Positions 1-7,541 of a stretch of DNA of 64,000 nucleotides are shown here, piece after piece. The stretch is from F1-120-MAGs118 sp013360535 (GTDB lineage: Bacteria > Planctomycetota > UBA1135 > GCA-002686595). A program made the position numbers and the translations under genes. The stretch's first letter is position 1. Each line of letters starts with the position of its first letter. Location of the stretch: assembly GCA_026647215.1 (NCBI GenBank), contig JAPKHC010000001.1, forward strand, positions 248,001 through 312,000, given 5' to 3'. The notes beneath the pieces were generated by a model. The model did not search any database. It saw only the letters and a program-made list of their open reading frames with translations, and was not told the DNA's origin.

Positions 1-1051
1 CCACGATCGCGGCGCCCTCGGCGTCGCGCACGAGCACCCGCAAGTTGCGCGGCGCGAGGAGCGTGATCACGACTTCGCCCGAGCCCGGCTCGACGCCTTC
101 GATGCGACCGGGTCGCAGCTCGCCCTCGCTCGCCCGCGCGCGCAGGTCGTGCCGCACGCGCTCCTCGGCGATCAGGCGCCAGCGGCCGCGCGCATCGGCG
201 GTGCCGACACCCTCGCCCGGACTGCGGCCGCCGCGGCGCACGTAGCGCACCTCCGCGCCCGCGACGGGCTTGCCATCGGGGTCGACGACGGCGACGTCGA
301 TGACGTGTTCGGGCGGAATCGGGCGCACGACGAGCTCGACGCCGCCCGTGATCGCGCCCGCGCCGACCTCGACGAGTTCCGACGAGCTCCAGAAGCTCGA
401 CGTCGAGCCGGCCCACACGTGCACGGGGCCGACGGGCACGCCGTCGAGCTCGAACGTGCCGTCGCTCTCGGTCGAGACCTGCGAGATCGGATCGGGCGGG
501 CCGTGAAAACGTGCGGATTCGTCGGACACGAGCCCCTGCACCGCGCGCACCTCGGCCATCGCGAGCGGCTGGCCCTGCTCGTCGAGGACGCGGCCGCGCA
601 CGCGCCCCGCGGGGCCGAGCACGATGTCGCCGAGCTCCGTCGCCTCGTCCTCGCGCACCTTCGCGGTCCAGATCACGTTGGCGTAACCCGTCGCGCTCGC
701 GCGCAAGTGCAGCGAGCGCACCTGCGAGTCCGCCACGAGGGCGAGCGCGAGCGCGACGCGCCCGTCGGCGCCACTCGTCGCCGAGCCCTTCGGCCAGGCC
801 GACGAGAGCTTCACTCCCGCGACCGGACGGCTGTCGGGATCGAGGAAACGCGCGCGCACGATCGTGGTGCATTCCTCGACACCGCGCGCGCCCGGCGGCC
901 GTTCGCCCGCGGCGCTCTCGCCAGCCTCGAGAAACTCCGCCTCGCGCCAGGGCGTCAGCGCCGGATCCTCCTTCGGCCCGCGCGTGGAGAGCCACACCGC
1001 GAGCACGGCCGCGACGACGGCGACGACGAGAGCGAGGAGGACGCGTTTCAC
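1..1051 (-). CDS. Membrane-anchored CarboxypepD-regulatory-like protein (3' end outside window)
   Basis: The reverse strand stays open for 350 codons from a GTG at 1051 and runs off the left edge, so the C-terminus is missing. The N-terminus (MKRVLLALVVAVVAAVLAVW) is a single hydrophobic helix, either an uncleaved anchor or a signal peptide. After about 50 residues come repeated beta-sandwich modules with the phrases DPDSRPVAGVKL, LDEQGQPLAMAEV and DPDGKPVAGAEV, each followed by a turn such as SGADGRV or ESDGTFEL. This is the signature of CarboxypepD_reg-like (transthyretin-fold) domains. No peptidase domain is visible, so the role is probably structural or binding at the cell surface. The protein at 41521 has the same architecture. 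It lies 93 bases after rho on the same strand, but co-transcription is unproven. No Shine-Dalgarno is visible; GTG was chosen because it opens directly into the hydrophobic segment. Confidence 0.75.
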   Translation of the reverse strand, partial: MKRVLLALVVAVVAAVLAVWLSTRGPKEDPALTPWREAEFLEAGESAAGERPPGARGVEECTTIVRARFLDPDSRPVAGVKLSSAWPKGSATSGADGRVALALALVADSQVRSLHLRASATGYANVIWTAKVREDEATELGDIVLGPAGRVRGRVLDEQGQPLAMAEVRAVQGLVSDESARFHGPPDPISQVSTESDGTFELDGVPVGPVHVWAGSTSSFWSSSELVEVGAGAITGGVELVVRPIPPEHVIDVAVVDPDGKPVAGAEVRYVRRGGRSPGEGVGTADARGRWRLIAEERVRHDLRARASEGELRPGRIEGVEPGSGEVVITLLAPRNLRVLVRDAEGAAIV

Positions 1052-1144
1052 GCTGGGGAATCCGGTGGAGCCGCAGTCTACGCCGCCGCCCTCGGGCTCC
1101 GCGAGCGCGGAACACGAGGGCGGCGGTGAATTGCAGGCCGCAGG

Positions 1145-2593
1145 TCAGCTGCCGATGGTCAGCAGGAACTCCGCGTTCGAGCGCGTGCGCTTCATCTTCT
1201 GGTTGAGCATCTCCATCGCCTCGACCGGGTCCATCTCGTTCAGGACCTTGCGCAGCATCCACACGCGGCGGATCTCCTCGGGCGTGAAGAGCAGCTCTTC
1301 CTTGCGCGTGCCCGAGCGGTTGATGTCGATGGCGGGGAAGATGCGGCGGTCCGACAGGCGCCGGTCGAGCACGAGCTCCATGTTGCCGGTGCCCTTGAAC
1401 TCCTCGAAGATCACCTCGTCCATCTTCGAGCCGGTCTCGATCAGCGCCGTGGCGAGGATCGTCAGCGAGCCGCCACCCTCGATCTTGCGCGCCGAGCCGA
1501 AGAACTTCTTCGGCATCTGCAGCGCGCTGGCCTCGATGCCGCCCGAGAGCAGCTTGCCGTTCGACGGCGCCTCGATGTTGCAGGCGCGCGCGAGGCGCGT
1601 GATCGAGTCGAGCAGGATGATCACGTCCTCGCCGGCCTCGACCATCGAGCGCGCGCGGCGCATGACCATCTCGGCCACCTGGATGTGGCGCGCCGCGGGC
1701 TCGTCGAAGGTCGAGCTGATCACCTCGCGGTCGCCCTCGGGGATCATGCGCTCGAAGTCGGTCACCTCCTCGGGGCGCTCGTCGATCAGCAGGATGATCA
1801 GGTGCGCGTCGGGAGCGTTCTTGACGATCGACTTGGCGAGCATCTGCAGCAGGATCGTCTTGCCCGTGCGCGGCGGCGCGACGATCAGGCCACGCTGGCC
1901 GCGGCCGACCGGCGTGACGAGGTCGACGATGCGCATCTCCATCGGGTTCTCTTCCGTGCCCTCGAGCAGGATGCGCTGCTGCGGGTAGAGCGGGACGAGC
2001 TCCTTGAAGGGCGAGCGCGTCGCCGCTTCCTCGGGCGGGTGGAAGTCGATCGTCTCGATCTCGCACACGCCCAAGTGGCGCTCGCCGCCGAAGGGCGGGC
2101 GCAGGCGGCCCTTGATCGACATGCCGTTCTGGATGCCGTACTGCTTGACGAGCGAGGGCAGGACGAGCGCGTCCTCGTGCGCCGGCAGGTAGGCCGCGTC
2201 GGCCTGCCGCACGAAGGCGTGGTTCTCGCGCGTGACCTCGATCACGCCTTCGACCTCGACCGGGATGCCCTGCTTGAGGCGCGCGGCGGCGATCTCGAAG
2301 ATCACCTCGTCGCGCCGCCGGCCGGCCACGTTCTCGACCTTCTCGTCCTCGGCCACCTCGTGCAGCTCGGCGAGGCTCATCGCCTGCAGCTCCGAGTAGC
2401 TCGTCGTCTCCTTGGGCTTCGCGCCGCGCTTGGCCTTGGGCAGCTCGGACTGCAGCTGCTCGGTCTCCTCCTCGCTCAGGTCGCGCGGCAGGAGCGAGAA
2501 ATCGACCCAGACCTGCTCGGCCGGACGGGGGGCCTGGGTGAATCCGCCGCCGTGGCGGTTCTTGTGACGATGACGGCGCTTCTTGAAGGACAT
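1145..2593 (-). CDS. rho: Transcription termination factor Rho
   Basis: This is the hexameric RNA-dependent ATPase that terminates transcription. With the ATG at 2593 it has 482 residues. The N-terminus is basic (SFKKRRHRHKNRH), followed by an acidic stretch and a Rho N-terminal helical region around LAELHEVAEDEKVENVAGRR. The cold-shock-like RNA-binding domain lies at roughly 105-185 (VEVEGVIEVTRENHAFVRQ). The Walker A is GLIVAPPRTGKT (P-loop about 239-246), followed by Walker B LIILLIDERPEEVTDF and SITRLARACN in the motor domain. A GTG at 2629 would add 12 residues and sits 12 bases beyond the coaE stop; I prefer the ATG because the added residues are not Rho-like. The N-terminal part before the RNA-binding domain is longer than in E. 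coli Rho (419 aa), as in several GC-rich phyla. It lies downstream of coaE on the same strand and is probably co-transcribed. Confidence 0.97.
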   Translation of the reverse strand: MSFKKRRHRHKNRHGGGFTQAPRPAEQVWVDFSLLPRDLSEEETEQLQSELPKAKRGAKPKETTSYSELQAMSLAELHEVAEDEKVENVAGRRRDEVIFEIAAARLKQGIPVEVEGVIEVTRENHAFVRQADAAYLPAHEDALVLPSLVKQYGIQNGMSIKGRLRPPFGGERHLGVCEIETIDFHPPEEAATRSPFKELVPLYPQQRILLEGTEENPMEMRIVDLVTPVGRGQRGLIVAPPRTGKTILLQMLAKSIVKNAPDAHLIILLIDERPEEVTDFERMIPEGDREVISSTFDEPAARHIQVAEMVMRRARSMVEAGEDVIILLDSITRLARACNIEAPSNGKLLSGGIEASALQMPKKFFGSARKIEGGGSLTILATALIETGSKMDEVIFEEFKGTGNMELVLDRRLSDRRIFPAIDINRSGTRKEELLFTPEEIRRVWMLRKVLNEMDPVEAMEMLNQKMKRTRSNAEFLLTIGS

Positions 2594-2641
2594 CGGTGGG
2601 GTGGGGTGCAGACCGAAAGTTTGGGCCACGGCGGGCCGGGG

Positions 2642-3274
2642 TCAGGAGGCGCCGAGCGTGGCGCGCACGCGTTCGACGGCCGCACGCAGCTCGGACAGGT
2701 CGCCGTCGTTGGCGAGGACGAAGTCCGCACGGGCGCGCTTGGCTTCGAGCGGGAGCTGGAGCGCCTCGCGGCGCGCAAGCTCGGGGGCGGCCCAGCCGCG
2801 CCGGGCCCTCGCTCGTTCTTCGCGAACCTTAGCATCCGCGTCGACGAAGACCAACGCGTCGCACAGCTCGGGCAGGTGGTGCGCGGCCTCGTTCTCGAGG
2901 AGCAGCGGGACGTCGAGCACGACCCACGGCACGCCGCGGGCGCGCGCCGCCGCGACACCTTCCCGCAGCGTGGCGCGCACGAGCGGGTGCACACGCGCCT
3001 CGAGTTCCGCGCGGGCGGCGGGATCCGGGAAGACCAAGGCGCCGAGCGCCGCGCGGTCGACGCTCTCGCCCGCGACCAGCGCGGGTCCGAAACGTTCCGC
3101 GAGCCAGGCGCGCAGCTCCGGCGACTCGAGCGCAGCGTGCGCGATGCGGTCGGCGTCGAGCACGACCCCGTCGGCGCCAGCGAGCAGGCGCGCCACCTCG
3201 GACTTGCCCGAGGCGATGCCGCCGAGCACGCCGAGCACTCGGGTGCGGCGCAGGGGAGGCGAAACGGCGCTCAT
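2642..3274 (-). CDS. coaE: Dephospho-CoA kinase
   Basis: CoaE catalyses the last step of coenzyme A synthesis, the ATP-dependent phosphorylation of the 3'-hydroxyl of dephospho-CoA. The 210-residue product has the P-loop GVLGGIASGKSEVA (GGIASGKS at 18-25), the substrate-site DADRIAH at about 40, the lid-region phrase LDVPLLLE, and the C-terminal RADFVLANDGDLSEL typical of the family. The length matches the usual 200-210 residues. An upstream start at 3400 would add 42 low-complexity residues in front of MSAVSPPLRRTRVLG, so the ATG at 3274 is preferred. There is no clear Shine-Dalgarno. The gene heads a short minus-strand group with rho and is divergent from the coiled-coil gene at 3620. Confidence 0.95.
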   Translation of the reverse strand: MSAVSPPLRRTRVLGVLGGIASGKSEVARLLAGADGVVLDADRIAHAALESPELRAWLAERFGPALVAGESVDRAALGALVFPDPAARAELEARVHPLVRATLREGVAAARARGVPWVVLDVPLLLENEAAHHLPELCDALVFVDADAKVREERARARRGWAAPELARREALQLPLEAKRARADFVLANDGDLSELRAAVERVRATLGAS

Positions 3275-3619
3275 CGCTGCGAAGGGTAGTCGCCCGAGGC
3301 CCCGGTGCGAAACCGGAAGGCGCCCCGCGGGTAGGGGGGAGCGGTCGGAGCTCCGGCGGCGCCCCCACGGGCTCCGCGGGCCCAATCCGACCGCCGACAC
3401 CCGTCGCGAGCCGCCGCGAAGGAGGGGCCGGGGTCCACGGACCGCGGGTTCTCCCTTGCCGTCGAACCCGTCGTTCGGGTATCAACACAGCCCTTCCAAC
3501 GGCCTTGCCCCCCAAGGTGAGGCCGAGGCCAGTCCCACAGAGCGTCCGCGAGGCGCTCGGTCCCACCCCTGCCATCCCCCGGAGCTCCCCCCGAGCTCCT
3601 CCGACGACCGCAAGGATCG
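3275..3619. other. 345-bp divergent intergenic region, no gene
   Basis: This gap separates coaE (minus) from the coiled-coil protein (plus) and must hold promoters for both. I find no convincing -35/-10 pair, tRNA or open small gene. The last bases before 3620 contain AAGGA, a plausible ribosome-binding site for the plus-strand gene. Confidence 0.5.
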
Positions 3620-4873
3620 ATGTCCATGAACCGTTCCCGCCGCGGGGCCACCCGCGTCAGCGTTACCTGGCTGATTCTGTTCCTGGTGATGACGATCGTC
3701 GCAGCCGTGATGGCTTGGCTCGGCTATGACGACGCCGAGCGCTACCGCGTGATGGCGGAGAACGCGCGCAAGGACAAGGACGCGATGGTCCAGCGCGAAT
3801 CCGAGTCCGTCGAGGCCCGCATCCGCATCTCGGAACTCGTCGGCTGGTCGCCGGCCGAAGCCGCGGCCGCCAACACCGACCTCGCCCAGGCCAAGATCGC
3901 CTTCGACGACTGGAAGCGCGACTTCCCCGACATGGGCGCCGACATCAAGACGATCGAGGCCGCCCTGCCCAAGGCCAAGGCCGCCTACGTCGCGCAGCAG
4001 CGCTCGATCGCGACGCTGAACGACACCGTCCGCACGCTGCAAGGCGAGAAGGACTCCGTCGAGCGTGGCCTGCGCGATGCGCTGCGCCAGAAGGACACGG
4101 AGCTCTCGAGCCTCCAGCGCCAGATCGCCGACGAGCAGAACACCGCCTCCCAGCGCCAGACGGAGCTCGAGTCGCGCGTCGCGTCGCTGAACGCCCAGCG
4201 CAACGAGCTCGACGCCCAGCTGCGCGAGGCCCGCAACCAGATCGAGGCCAACAACCGCAAGTTCGAGGACGAGCGCGTCGCGGCCCAGACGCGCCTGAAG
4301 TCGCTCTCGAGCGCGCTCAAGTTCCAGAAGGAACCGGAAGCCGCCGACGGCGCCGTGCTCTCGGTCTCCAAGGACCTCGCGCTCGGCTGGATCGACATCG
4401 GCTCGAACCAGCGCCTCGCCCGCGGCACGCGCTTCCGCGTCGTGTCGGGCAAGGTCGGCTCCACCAAGCTCAAGGGCTGGGCGGAAGTCACCGAGGTCAA
4501 GGCCAACATGGCCGAAGTGACCTTCTCCGGCATCGTCGACCGCTTCGACCCGATCGTGCAGGGCGACATCGTCTACAACCCCGTCTACGACCCGAAGTCC
4601 GAGCGCACCGCGGTGCTCTGCGGCCGCTTCTCGGGCCAGTTCAACGAGACCGAACTCAAGGTGCTGCTCGCCAACATGGGCATCACCGTCCAGCCGGGCC
4701 TCGCCAACGACACCGACTACCTGATCGTCGGTTCGGAGCTGTACGTCGACGAGGAAGGCCAGACGCTCGAGAACCCGCTGCCGCCGAACGAGCTGCCGGT
4801 CTACAAGGACGCCGAGGCCCAGGGCACGCAGATCGTGTCGATCAAGGACCTGCGCGCGTACTTCAAGTTCTAG
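3620..4873 (+). CDS. Single-pass membrane coiled-coil protein with BRCT-like C-terminus
   Basis: Function is unknown. The 417-residue product has one transmembrane helix at about 13-36 (VTWLILFLVMTIVAAVMAWL), a linker, and a long charged coiled coil at about 115-235 rich in Q, E, R and L heptads. A small all-beta domain follows at about 243-325 (GWIDIGSNQRLARGTRF ... FDPIVQGDIVYNP), similar in pattern to the SH3-like domains in FlgT-type proteins. The last 88 residues (about 329-417) read like a BRCT domain: an AVLCGRFSG strand, then ETELKVLLANMGITVQ, then TDYLIVGSEL, a DAEAQGTQIVS turn and a final DLRAYFKF helix. With the helix first, the coiled coil and BRCT-like part probably face the periplasm, unless the short basic N-terminus (RSRRGATR) is retained inside, which is what the positive-inside rule predicts. 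The start is supported by AAGGA 5 bases upstream. A strong terminator follows, so the gene is probably monocistronic. The domain calls are by eye only. Confidence 0.7.
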   Translation: MSMNRSRRGATRVSVTWLILFLVMTIVAAVMAWLGYDDAERYRVMAENARKDKDAMVQRESESVEARIRISELVGWSPAEAAAANTDLAQAKIAFDDWKRDFPDMGADIKTIEAALPKAKAAYVAQQRSIATLNDTVRTLQGEKDSVERGLRDALRQKDTELSSLQRQIADEQNTASQRQTELESRVASLNAQRNELDAQLREARNQIEANNRKFEDERVAAQTRLKSLSSALKFQKEPEAADGAVLSVSKDLALGWIDIGSNQRLARGTRFRVVSGKVGSTKLKGWAEVTEVKANMAEVTFSGIVDRFDPIVQGDIVYNPVYDPKSERTAVLCGRFSGQFNETELKVLLANMGITVQPGLANDTDYLIVGSELYVDEEGQTLENPLPPNELPVYKDAEAQGTQIVSIKDLRAYFKF

Positions 4874-4898
4874 TCAAGAACCGGAAGCGATCCAGCGC

Positions 4899-4928
4899 GC
4901 GCGGGCGGGCCTTGTGGCTCGCCCGCGC
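4899..4928 (+). terminator. Rho-independent terminator
   Basis: A 13-bp stem (GCGCGGGCGGGCC with GGCTCGCCCGCGC, one G-U pair) closes a TTGT loop and is followed by CGTTTG. It lies 25 bases after the stop of the coiled-coil gene and 65 bases before tatC. Confidence 0.75.
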
Positions 4929-4993
4929 CGTTTGGGGCCTGACACGTTTCCGCGAGCGCACGCGCCGCGACGCTCGCTAAAGTCTCTCGCCGC

Positions 4994-5893
4994 ATGGTCG
5001 AACACGACGATCCGTTCCAGCAGACGCGCATGTCGCTGGGCGAGCACCTGCGCGAGCTGCGCGGGCGACTGGTGAAGAGCGTGATCGCGCTGGTCGTGGC
5101 GTTGATGGTGACCTTCACCTTCTACGACCCGATCTTCCACGTGCTCGCCAGGCCGATGAACGACGTGCTGGAGGACGTCGACCGCGACCAGCGCGCGAAG
5201 TACGAGGCGATCCTCGCGGAGGAGCAGAAGGCCGACCCGACGATCCTGCGCACGAAGTACTTCAAGACCGAGGATCCCACCGACAACCAGCTGCAGGGCG
5301 ACTTCACGATCTCGCAGCGCATGACGATGGTCGGGGTCGGCGACGGGATGAGCGTGCTGATGCGCATCTGCTTCCTGTCGGGGCTCGCGCTCGCGATGCC
5401 GATGATCCTCTGGCAGCTCTGGCAGTTCATCGGCGCCGGCCTCTACCCGCACGAGAAGCGCGTCGTCCTCAAGTACTTTCCGATCGTGATCGGGCTGTTC
5501 GTCGGCGGCCTGCTGTTCGGGTACTACGTGATGTGCCCGATCGGCTTCAAGTTCATGGTCACCGTGTTCGCGCCCGAGGACGTGAACTACATCGCGTCGG
5601 TCGAGCCGTACCTCGACTGGCTGCAGGCGGTGACGCTCGCGCTCGGGCTCCTGTTCGAGCTGCCGGTCCTGATGTACGTGCTCGTGCGCGTCGGCATCGT
5701 GCAGCGCAAGTCGCTGGCGAAGTTCCGGCCCTACTTCGTGCTCGTGGCCTTTGTCGTCGGTGGCATCCTGACGCCGCCCGATCCGATCACGCAGTTCCTC
5801 GCCGCGGGTCCGATGATCCTGCTGTACGAGGTGGGCCTGCTGTGGACGTGGTTCCTGCCCAAGCCCAGGGACGTGCTGGGCGAGACGAAGTGA
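4994..5893 (+). CDS. tatC: Sec-independent protein translocase subunit TatC
   Basis: TatC is the inner-membrane receptor for twin-arginine signal peptides and carries folded proteins across the membrane. The 299-residue product opens with the family signature MSLGEHLRELRGRL at 13-26, then the first membrane helix. A first periplasmic loop of about 55 charged residues follows (roughly 52-107, VLEDVDRDQRAKYEAILAEE), longer than the E. coli loop. The motif FIGAGLYPHEKR precedes the third helix, and the remaining helices end in FLPKPRDVLGETK. No tatA or tatB is visible in the window, so the partners must be elsewhere. Several exported proteins here carry SRR-type Tat signals (29639, 51044, 53195). 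The gene is 15 bases ahead of cinA on the same strand, so the two are probably co-transcribed. Confidence 0.96.
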   Translation: MVEHDDPFQQTRMSLGEHLRELRGRLVKSVIALVVALMVTFTFYDPIFHVLARPMNDVLEDVDRDQRAKYEAILAEEQKADPTILRTKYFKTEDPTDNQLQGDFTISQRMTMVGVGDGMSVLMRICFLSGLALAMPMILWQLWQFIGAGLYPHEKRVVLKYFPIVIGLFVGGLLFGYYVMCPIGFKFMVTVFAPEDVNYIASVEPYLDWLQAVTLALGLLFELPVLMYVLVRVGIVQRKSLAKFRPYFVLVAFVVGGILTPPDPITQFLAAGPMILLYEVGLLWTWFLPKPRDVLGETK

Positions 5894-5908
5894 GCGAGGA
5901 GCGCGCAG

Positions 5909-7162
5909 ATGCTCGGTGAAGTGAGGAAGGCGGCTTGCGTCGCGATCGGCGACGAGCTGCTCGCGGGCGACTACCCCGACAGCAACTCGGGCGCCATCGC
6001 GCAGGCCTTGGCCGAGCTCGGCATCGAGGTCGAGCGCTTTGTCGTGCTCGGCGACTCGAAAGAGAACCTCGAGCGCACCTTCTACGACCTGTGCACTCGC
6101 TATCAGGTTGTCGTGTGCTCTGGCGGCATCGGGCCGACGCTCGACGACGTGACGCGCGACGCAGCGGCGGCTGCGGCCGGTGTTCCGCTAGAGCTCGACG
6201 CCAAGGTGCTCGCGGCGCTCAAGGAGAGCTACGCGCGCCGCAACCGCACGATGGCCGTCTCGAACGAGCGGCAGGCCTGGTTTCCCAGCGGCGCGCAGGT
6301 GATGCCCAACGCGGTCGGCACGGCGCCGGGTTTCCGCGTGTGGATCGACGGCGGGATGCTCGCCGTACTGCCGGGACCGCCGCACGAGATGCGCGACATG
6401 CTGCAGCGCGAGCTCCTGCCGTGGCTGCGCTCGACCTGCGGTCAGGGCCCTGCGCTCGCCACGCACCGCTTCTATCTGCTCGGCCTTCCGGAGAGCAATT
6501 TCTCCGACCGCGCCGGCGACTGGATGGCGCGTGGGGCGAACCCGCTGATGGGGGTCACGGCGCACACGGGCATCCTCAAGGTGACGCTGCGCGGTCGCGC
6601 CGAGAGCCTCGAGGGCGCGCAGGCGCTGGTCGCGGCGCGAGCGGCCGAGTTCCGCGAGCGTTTCGCGGCCGAGATCTACTCCGAGGACGACCCGCGCGTC
6701 GGCGTCGCGCTCGTGCGGCTGCTGGCGGCGAAGGGGCGCAAGCTCGCGCTGGCGGAGTCCTGTACGGGCGGTCTGGCGGCGGAGCTTCTCACCGAGGCCG
6801 CGGGCGCCAGCCAGGTGTTCCAGGCCGGGTGGGTGACGTACTCGAACGAGGCCAAGAGCGCCTGCCTCGGGGTCGATCCGGCCCTGATCGCGCGCCACGG
6901 CGCCGTCAGCGCGGAGGTCGCCAAGGCCATGGCGCAGGGCGCGGCCCAGCGCTCGGGCGCGGACGTTGCCGTGGCGGTCACCGGCGTCGCGGGCCCCGAC
7001 GGCGGCACGCCGGAAAAGCCGGTGGGCCTCGTTTGGTTCGGGCTGTCGGTCGGGGGCGAGCTCTCGGCCTTCGAGCAGCGCTTCCCGCCCGTCGACCGCA
7101 CCTCGATCCGCCGCTACGCCGCCCACGTGGCGCTCGACCTCGTCCGCCGCCACGTACGCTGA
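5909..7162 (+). CDS. cinA: CinA-family protein: MoCF-like domain plus NMN deamidase (PncC) domain
   Basis: The 417-residue length is typical of full CinA. Residues 1-170 form the MoaB/MoeA-like domain with AIGDELLAGDYPDSNSGAIA and the ligand loop SGGIGPTLDDVTRDA. Residues about 255-415 form the PncC domain with LALAESCTGGLAAELLTEA, GWVTYSNEAKSACLGV and AVTGVAGPDGGTPEKPVGLV. Characterised members pair ADP-ribose pyrophosphatase with nicotinamide mononucleotide amidohydrolase activity, acting in pyridine nucleotide salvage; which activities this one keeps is inferred. GAGGAG lies upstream of the ATG at 5909, which follows the tatC stop by 15 bases. After the gene come a promoter-like sequence and two tRNA genes. 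Confidence 0.95.
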   Translation: MLGEVRKAACVAIGDELLAGDYPDSNSGAIAQALAELGIEVERFVVLGDSKENLERTFYDLCTRYQVVVCSGGIGPTLDDVTRDAAAAAAGVPLELDAKVLAALKESYARRNRTMAVSNERQAWFPSGAQVMPNAVGTAPGFRVWIDGGMLAVLPGPPHEMRDMLQRELLPWLRSTCGQGPALATHRFYLLGLPESNFSDRAGDWMARGANPLMGVTAHTGILKVTLRGRAESLEGAQALVAARAAEFRERFAAEIYSEDDPRVGVALVRLLAAKGRKLALAESCTGGLAAELLTEAAGASQVFQAGWVTYSNEAKSACLGVDPALIARHGAVSAEVAKAMAQGAAQRSGADVAVAVTGVAGPDGGTPEKPVGLVWFGLSVGGELSAFEQRFPPVDRTSIRRYAAHVALDLVRRHVR

Positions 7163-7233
7163 GCCGTTCCAGCCGCGGGAAGCTCGCGCGCGGCCTGGGC
7201 AGCGCTCTCCGGCACGTTCTGGCGGCCCGACGA

Positions 7234-7262
7234 TTGACTCCCGCGCTCGGGGTTGGTTCAAT
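7234..7262 (+). promoter_or_regulatory. Candidate sigma-70-type promoter for the tRNA-Gln pair
   Basis: TTGACT at 7234-7239 matches a -35 box at five of six positions. After 17 bases, TTCAAT at 7257-7262 matches a -10 box at four of six. The first tRNA begins 16 bases further on. It is an unusually good match in such GC-rich DNA and is correctly placed. Confidence 0.6.
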
Positions 7263-7277
7263 CCTCGCCCCTTCGGC

Positions 7278-7351
7278 TACCCGATGGTGTAACGGCAACA
7301 CAAGAGGTTTTGGTCCTCTCGTTCCTGGTTCGAATCCAGGTCGGGTAACCA
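7278..7351 (+). tRNA. tRNA-Gln (anticodon TTG)
   Basis: The acceptor strands TACCCGA and TCGGGTA pair over 7 bases. The anticodon arm is AGAGG-TTTTGGT-CCTCT with anticodon TTG. The T arm is CCTGG-TTCGAAT-CCAGG. The discriminator A is followed by an encoded CCA. Confidence 0.95.
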
Positions 7352-7368
7352 CCTCCGAAGCGACGCGT

Positions 7369-7442
7369 TACCCCGTGGTGTAACGGTAACACTAGAGATT
7401 CTGGTTCTCTCATTCATGGTTCGAATCCATGCGGGGTAACCA
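7369..7442 (+). tRNA. tRNA-Gln (anticodon CTG)
   Basis: The acceptor strands TACCCCG and CGGGGTA pair over 7 bases. The anticodon arm is AGAGA-TTCTGGT-TCTCT with anticodon CTG. The T arm is CATGG-TTCGAAT-CCATG, and CCA is encoded. It starts 17 bases after the first tRNA-Gln, and the two are similar enough to be a duplication that diverged in the wobble base. Confidence 0.95.
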
Positions 7443-7541
7443 CCTTCCGCGCCCGCGAGGCGCAGGGTGGGCGGTAGCGAAGGAGGCGGTGGCGACGGTG
7501 GGGCTGGCGAGGTTGGGGGGAGGGCGCCCCCGGTCGGCCGC

